From positions 19,950,058 through 20,014,057 of the forward strand of contig OZ022591.1 in the NCBI GenBank assembly GCA_963669155.1: a stretch of DNA of 64,000 nt, read 5' to 3'. The position numbers and the translations under genes were made by a program. The notes under the pieces are model-generated. The model ran no database searches and had not been told where the DNA came from. It saw only the letters and a program-made list of their open reading frames with translations. Of the stretch, positions 10,859 to 64,000 are shown piece by piece (the first letter of the stretch is position 1; every line of letters begins with the position of its first letter). The DNA comes from Arbacia lixula (lineage: Eukaryota; Echinodermata; Echinoidea; Arbacioida; Arbaciidae).

Positions 10859-12083
10859 AAGGACGTTTATTACTGGCTGCCTCTGGGACAGGAGCGCATG
10901 GCATGTGCTCATTAATATTAATTAAAATCTTCCTAAAATATTTTTCGGAATACCAAAGATAAAATATTTTAAGGACATTGTATTTTTTTTTTTTTTTTTT
11001 TTTTTATCTCTGTGGATTTTCGGAACACCGCCCCTGAACCTTTGTACCAATTTGCATTACCCCTAGGCCCTACCATAGATATTCATGATCGGCTGCTTTC
11101 TGATTGGTTCATTTCCTTACAGTTAGGTTTACGGTTTACGCGGACAAATTCAAGACATTTGACAGAGGACGATTCTCGTACCTTGTACTTGTATGACACA
11201 AATATCACCTCTGGTATGTATTTCTGAATACCAATATTATGTGCAAAATGATTGTGAAGTTTGTCGTAAAAGTTCAAGTTGGTGAAATATGATTTCGATG
11301 GGTTGTAATGCCGTAAATTAGACAGAGAACTTCAATATTGTTGCACTATACGTTGGCCCACTTGCCTGATTGCAGCGGCCGCTTTTATTTGTTGCCGTAA
11401 ATGTCCCGCTGGAGGAATGGGTAACCAGTCAACTCGCGCGCCACGACCAACTCCTCCATACCCCCCCCCCCCCCCCGAACTTGGTCACGTCGCCCCACTT
11501 TTTGGTGAAGTCGCCCCACTTTTTGGACAAGTTGTCTTTCTCTCATTGAGACCTTTCATTTGATATATGATTTGTCCATATTGAAAAAAAAAATAAAAAA
11601 ATTTGTGTCCCATACAGATATTACGCGTCAGTCGTCTGTACGTGGATCGGTTCCGACGTGCATGATGATTTTCAGTAAATCTGAATTGTATTTTTACGAT
11701 AAGAACTTTTGATTTGTATGATTGTATCTTAAAAATGATTTATAAAGGGTTTGTCATGTTTGTTGAGAAAATAAGCATTAGAGAGAGACCTCCGAGACGT
11801 AGTCGAGACTCGGGTGGTAGTCCCATATGTGCAAAGATGCGTGTGTTGTGATGTGATGTGAGAAATTAAATAAATAAATAAAAAGTACAATAATACGAAT
11901 CAAAGTTCTTATCATAAAAATATGATTCAGATTTACTGAAAATGGCAATCCCGTACCATAGGGGACAGGCAGTATCGCACATGTATAATGCACGCGTTTA
12001 TGGGAACACTGCAATACTGTCGTCGGCAGAAAGTGACCTAGAAATCACTTTTTTTTTACGAATTAAGCAGCGAAAATTTTGTC

Positions 12084-12165
12084 TAGGGTTAGGGTTAGGG
12101 TCAGTGTTAGGTTCAGAATTAGGTTTAGGCTTAGCTAGGGTCAGGGTTGGGTTTAGGGTTAAAAT
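12084..12165 (+). repeat. Degenerate TTAGGG-like repeats
   Basis: GGGTTAGGGTTAGGGTCAGT and later variants (TTAGGTTTAGGC, GGGTTGGGTTTAGGG). They fit the animal telomere motif but are too diverged and short to mark a chromosome end. They are probably an interstitial remnant or a simple repeat inside the surrounding element. Confidence 0.6.
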
Positions 12166-12195
12166 TCATAAGATTAGTGGGATACCCTGGTCCCC

Positions 12196-12439
12196 TACTG
12201 TATAAGCTGTTTATTTCGCGTACATATATTTTCGCGAATGGTGGCTTCTGCCACATATTCGCGTGTTGTTAAATTCGCGTTCACGTATACTCATCCATGC
12301 GTGTTAGTACTTAGTATAATCTCGTAATGTTGCAAGTTGATATGAGAATATTTTCGCGCGTTGTTAAATTCGCGTTTGCTCGTTCATTCGCGAAATTCGC
12401 GAAAATAAAACCCTCGCGAAAATAACAGCTTATACAGTA
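12196..12439. mobile_element. MITE with TACTGTATAAGCTGTT ends
   Basis: TACTGTATAAGCTGTTTATT at the left and AACAGCTTATACAGTA at the right are inverse, TA-bounded. The interior repeats ATTCGCG and TTCGCGAA motifs. 244 bp, no coding capacity. Confidence 0.8.
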
Positions 12440-12956
12440 TTGTACTGGATTGCCCTGAAAATTATAGCGTCGGAACCGATCCACATTATAAATCTGTAAC
12501 ATGAAAATGACAATGTAGAGCTTCGCGCTAGCCACGGCTTGTGCGTCATGAGCGTTGTAAGCAATGACTGCAGCGATCATGGCGATCGCTGAACGCTAGT
12601 ATACTAGAATTCCGTCCCATTATGCATTGCGATGCAAGAACCGTAAAGGTTTGTATTGTCATAATTGTTCAGCCTTATGCTTTGAATGAATATGTCCAAT
12701 AGGGTCCTCTTCTTCCTCTTACCCTGCAAAAAACATGATAAGTCTCTCCAGTTCACCAATTCTTCAAGTGATATTGGTATATTGGCAGTCAGTGAGAGAA
12801 TGGGAGAGTTGCTTTCTTAGAGTAGCCCTGTATCCATAAATTTAGGGAAAAAATGAGAATGAAACTAGGAAACAAACCAGTCAAATTCACCAAGTTTAAA
12901 AATGTAGCAATGTAACACACAAAAACTGGATCATAAGCTCAGTCATTTGTGCCAAA

Positions 12957-14310
12957 CAGGGCTCTACAAAATTTTTTTTTACCACTTGCCCTTTCGGGCA
13001 AGTGGTAAAAATATTTGCTTGCCCTGGAGGAAAAACTGCTTGCCCGTTTTTTTCTTATTATAACCTTTGTTTTTCACTAATTCTTCTGCAGAACCGTATA
13101 CCTTATCCTGCCGAATTGTAACATACTTTACAGGACAACTGAACTTAACAATAGGTATTTACACAGAGTTTGACAAGTTACTAGTGTTTGTTTTTAATCA
13201 TCTGAGTCCATCATGTTTAGCACCGACTCTCCTAACTATAGTACTCTTGCTTTCACTCGAAATAAGCACACATACGCCTGACCTCCATTAATTTGATAAT
13301 TGGGCATGTTGGGAGCAGACTCTGTTCACTACATGTAGGCAGGTATAGGACACTTTCACAAGACTAGAGGCATTTCAAAAACACATATTGATAACACTGA
13401 CTACACCACATTGCATTGTAATGTGTAAGTGGCAAAGCTTGTCATAATACATGTAACTCCTAAGCACGCTCACAGGATTATAAACAGTCACATTTCAAAA
13501 GTAAAATGTCTAACCCTAGACAACTTCTTTGCTGTTGAATTCGTCCAAAAAGTGATTTCTAGGTCTGCATTAGCGTCCGTTTAGACACTATAGCCCCGGG
13601 ACGGCTAGGCGGCTAGCTACCCGTGACTAGCCGCATAGCCGTAGGCTGTCATGGATACACTTAGTTATGAACTAGCGGCATGATCTCCCACTTTCGAGCT
13701 TGTCAATACAGAAAACCTTAGAGTAATCAGCCCGATATTTCTGGGTAGGGTTCTTGGTAGATGTGCTAATGTTGCTGTTTCAAGTGTACTGGTAGCGATC
13801 AAAATCATGGGCAAATCAATTAAATCATTGCTGCTCCACGGCAGGTATATGTGCTGAACTCGTACAACAATCGCTTACACATGTTTTCACATTACAGTCC
13901 CATATGTGGGCGCGAGACACACAAATAAAGACAGCTGTTACGAAAATTTCACATCGCGCATGCGCGCATTCGCGATTGCAAGCCAGTGCTCTGGTAATGC
14001 GGGTATCGCTCATGCGCAGAATTTATTTTTCAGTTCAAGATGGCAGTGTCCATGGAATGGAGTTTCAGACGAATTTTCATGACAAAATCTCAGTGATCAA
14101 TCCAATTTCGGCTGTGTTTGCCTGGTTTGACATGATACGAGACACATTCACATTAATTTTCTCGCATATGCATAAGAACAATGTTATTTTCATATTTTTT
14201 GGTGAAAAATAACCACTTGCCCGGATGGGCAAGTGTCTTTGAGAAATGCTTGCCCGGGCGTCATTTTCACTTGCCCCGGGCAATCGGGCAAGTGGGTTTG
14301 TAGAGCCCTG
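12957..14310. mobile_element. hAT-like element with GGGCAAGTGG subterminal repeats
   Basis: Termini CAGGGCTCTACAAA and TTTGTAGAGCCCTG are perfect inverses. Subterminal CTTGCCC..GGGCAAG hairpins occur at both ends. About 1.35 kb without a transposase. The flanks share CCAAA, an imperfect target duplication. It ends 343 bp before the NCAPD2 ATG. A related CTTGCCCG..GGGCAAG piece lies at 35365-35440. Confidence 0.75.
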
Positions 14311-14377
14311 CCAAATCATTTCGACAGAAAGATGGATCTAGTATTAGGCTGACATCACTGCAAGGCTGATGCATGGG

Positions 14378-14548
14378 TTACAGTTCGATATTCCGAAGGT
14401 TCAGTTATTCCGAAGGTTCGTAATTCCAAAACACGTAAATTGCATATACCTCGATGCTCGTTAGTCCGAAAACGAAAAAAGTTTTGTTAATCCGAGCATT
14501 TGTCGTGTAACGTTCAGAATAACGAACCTTCGGAATAACGAGTGCTTC
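14378..14548. mobile_element. Short palindromic MITE (ATTCCGAAGGTT)
   Basis: ATTCCGAAGGTTC occurs twice at the left, and its inverse GAACCTTCGGAATAACG at the right, with a middle hairpin around TCGTTAGTCCGAAAACG. It lies about 100 bp before the NCAPD2 start codon, probably in the promoter or first intron. Confidence 0.65.
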
Positions 14549-14652
14549 CCGATGCATGAGGTGTTGACTTTTTTAAACATAAATTTTAACAATGTTACTG
14601 ATGTCTTCTTTGCTGACAAATTTCTAAATAGGAAGCACACCGACCCTTGATC

Positions 14653-63250
<48,598 letters not shown>

Positions 63251-63400
63251 TAATATTCAAGCCATTGATTACTTCATCATGTTAGACATAATATGGATTC
63301 ACATTCTTGGTAACAAAGCGGTATGATGTCTATTATTTTAAAACTGTTATTTGTTTTTACTACATGTATATCTTAATCTAAATGGGTAAAAACATACATA

Positions 63401-63492
63401 CAGGCAAACCCTGTTATAACAAGAGGGTCAGGAACCACACTTTTTCCTCGCTATACCAGTACATGATCAAAACATACAGAAACAAATGCATG
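63401..63492 (+). mobile_element. Pogo-like MITE family B, left-end fragment
   Basis: TA then CAGGCAAACCCTGTTATAAC, followed by CTCGCTATACCAGTACATGA and ACAGAAACAAATGCAT as in the other copies; it then breaks off. It lies 150 bp after the NCAPD2 stop, possibly in the 3' UTR. Confidence 0.75.
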
Positions 63493-63577
63493 CAGACCTG
63501 CCAACCAGTACGATTTTGTCGTATTTAGTACGATTTTTAGAGGTAAATACGACAGTACGATTTTCCTTTAAAAAATA

Positions 63578-63615
63578 TGATTTTCAAAAAAAAAAAAAAA
63601 AAAAAAAAAAAAATC

Positions 63616-63650
<35 letters not shown>
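63578..63650. repeat. Poly(A)-TCGA-poly(T) palindrome
   Basis: A run of about 26 A, ATCGAT, then about 30 T: a perfect self-complementary arm pair. It is preceded by repeated TACGATTTT/CGTATTTAGTACG motifs (63508-63560). Confidence 0.8.
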
Positions 63651-63656
<6 letters not shown>

Positions 63657-64000
63657 ATTTTGTGTGTGTGTGCCATATTCAATGGCAAAATGCTCATTCT
63701 GTTTTGTAAAGTTTCCTACCAGCATATCACATTGGCAATTTGGGAATGTTCATTGGTTCATCGAACACACCAGTCCTGATGAAATCATGCATATTCAGTC
63801 AATGTGCTCCATAAAAAATGCTCGATGTAGGAACTGTAAGAGGCCGTTTTTTTTTTTTAATACAGCTTTTGTTGGTAAAATGCAACTTTTTTTATTAAAG
63901 ATTACAGTCTTTGTAACTTGTATATTTGTATACATGTGAATTACTACAAAATATAGTTCGCAATTCTTGAGATATTGTGTAGGAAAGTACACGACAGTTA

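Larger units (their letters stand above)
11642..12485. mobile_element. Large foldback element with nested MITE
   Basis: Outer ends GTGGATCGGTTCCGACG and CGTCGGAACCGATCCAC are perfect inverses. Inside, TTTTCAGTAAATCTGAAT (about 11671) is inverted at about 11925-11943. Degenerate telomere-like repeats (12084-12165) and a separate MITE (12196-12439) lie within. Confidence 0.7.

Noticed and set aside
10557-10962. ORFs of 80-115 residues with Pro and Phe runs
   Set aside because: Translation of homopolymer tracts inside the hAT-like MITE.
12084-12165. Telomere
   Set aside because: The TTAGGG-like repeats are degenerate, under 100 bp, and embedded inside a transposon far from any sequence end.

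Overview
This is eukaryotic nuclear DNA from a marine invertebrate deuterostome, most likely an echinoderm (a sea urchin or a close relative). Three things support that. The reconstructed condensin protein is animal-like and close to vertebrate NCAPD2. Coding sequence sits in many short exons between long AT-rich introns. The introns are crowded with inverted-repeat DNA transposons, Tc1 elements and non-LTR retroelement fragments. The exact species cannot be read from the sequence. No CRISPR, operon, tRNA or rRNA was seen.

Two genes are supported, and they diverge from one another. On the minus strand, 9140 down to the left edge holds at least five exons of a gene I cannot name (an alpha-helical protein of at least about 320 residues; a downstream CxxC-containing exon lies at 112-171). 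On the plus strand, 14653-63250 is a complete condensin I subunit NCAPD2 (CAP-D2/CNAP1). I reconstructed 31 coding exons, all with GT-AG introns and all in matching phase, giving 4455 nt and 1484 residues from ATG to TGA. The 5.5 kb between the two start codons is filled almost entirely by repeats.

Layout. 1-9.1 kb: unnamed minus-strand gene, with pogo-like and foldback MITEs in its introns, including a foldback split by a second MITE and a Tc1/retrocopy chimera at 7.5-8.4 kb. 9.4-14.5 kb: palindromic TTTCTACTGG repeats, hAT-like and foldback elements, degenerate telomere-like repeats. 14.6-63.3 kb: NCAPD2. Its introns hold a structurally complete Tc1/Sleeping Beauty-like transposon (28.6-30.3 kb), at least seven copies of a CCTCCGCC repeat family rich in AGGTCA direct repeats, a 4 kb insertion inside one of those copies, a 2.4 kb 60-bp satellite with higher-order structure (50.9-53.3 kb), two reverse transcriptase remnants, and an inverted dimer of a pogo-like MITE (59.8-61.1 kb).

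The gene content points to one clear cellular job, mitotic chromosome condensation. The rest is a dense, nested record of transposition. All exon boundaries were read by eye from splice consensus, reading phase and remembered NCAPD2 homology; no transcript evidence was available.
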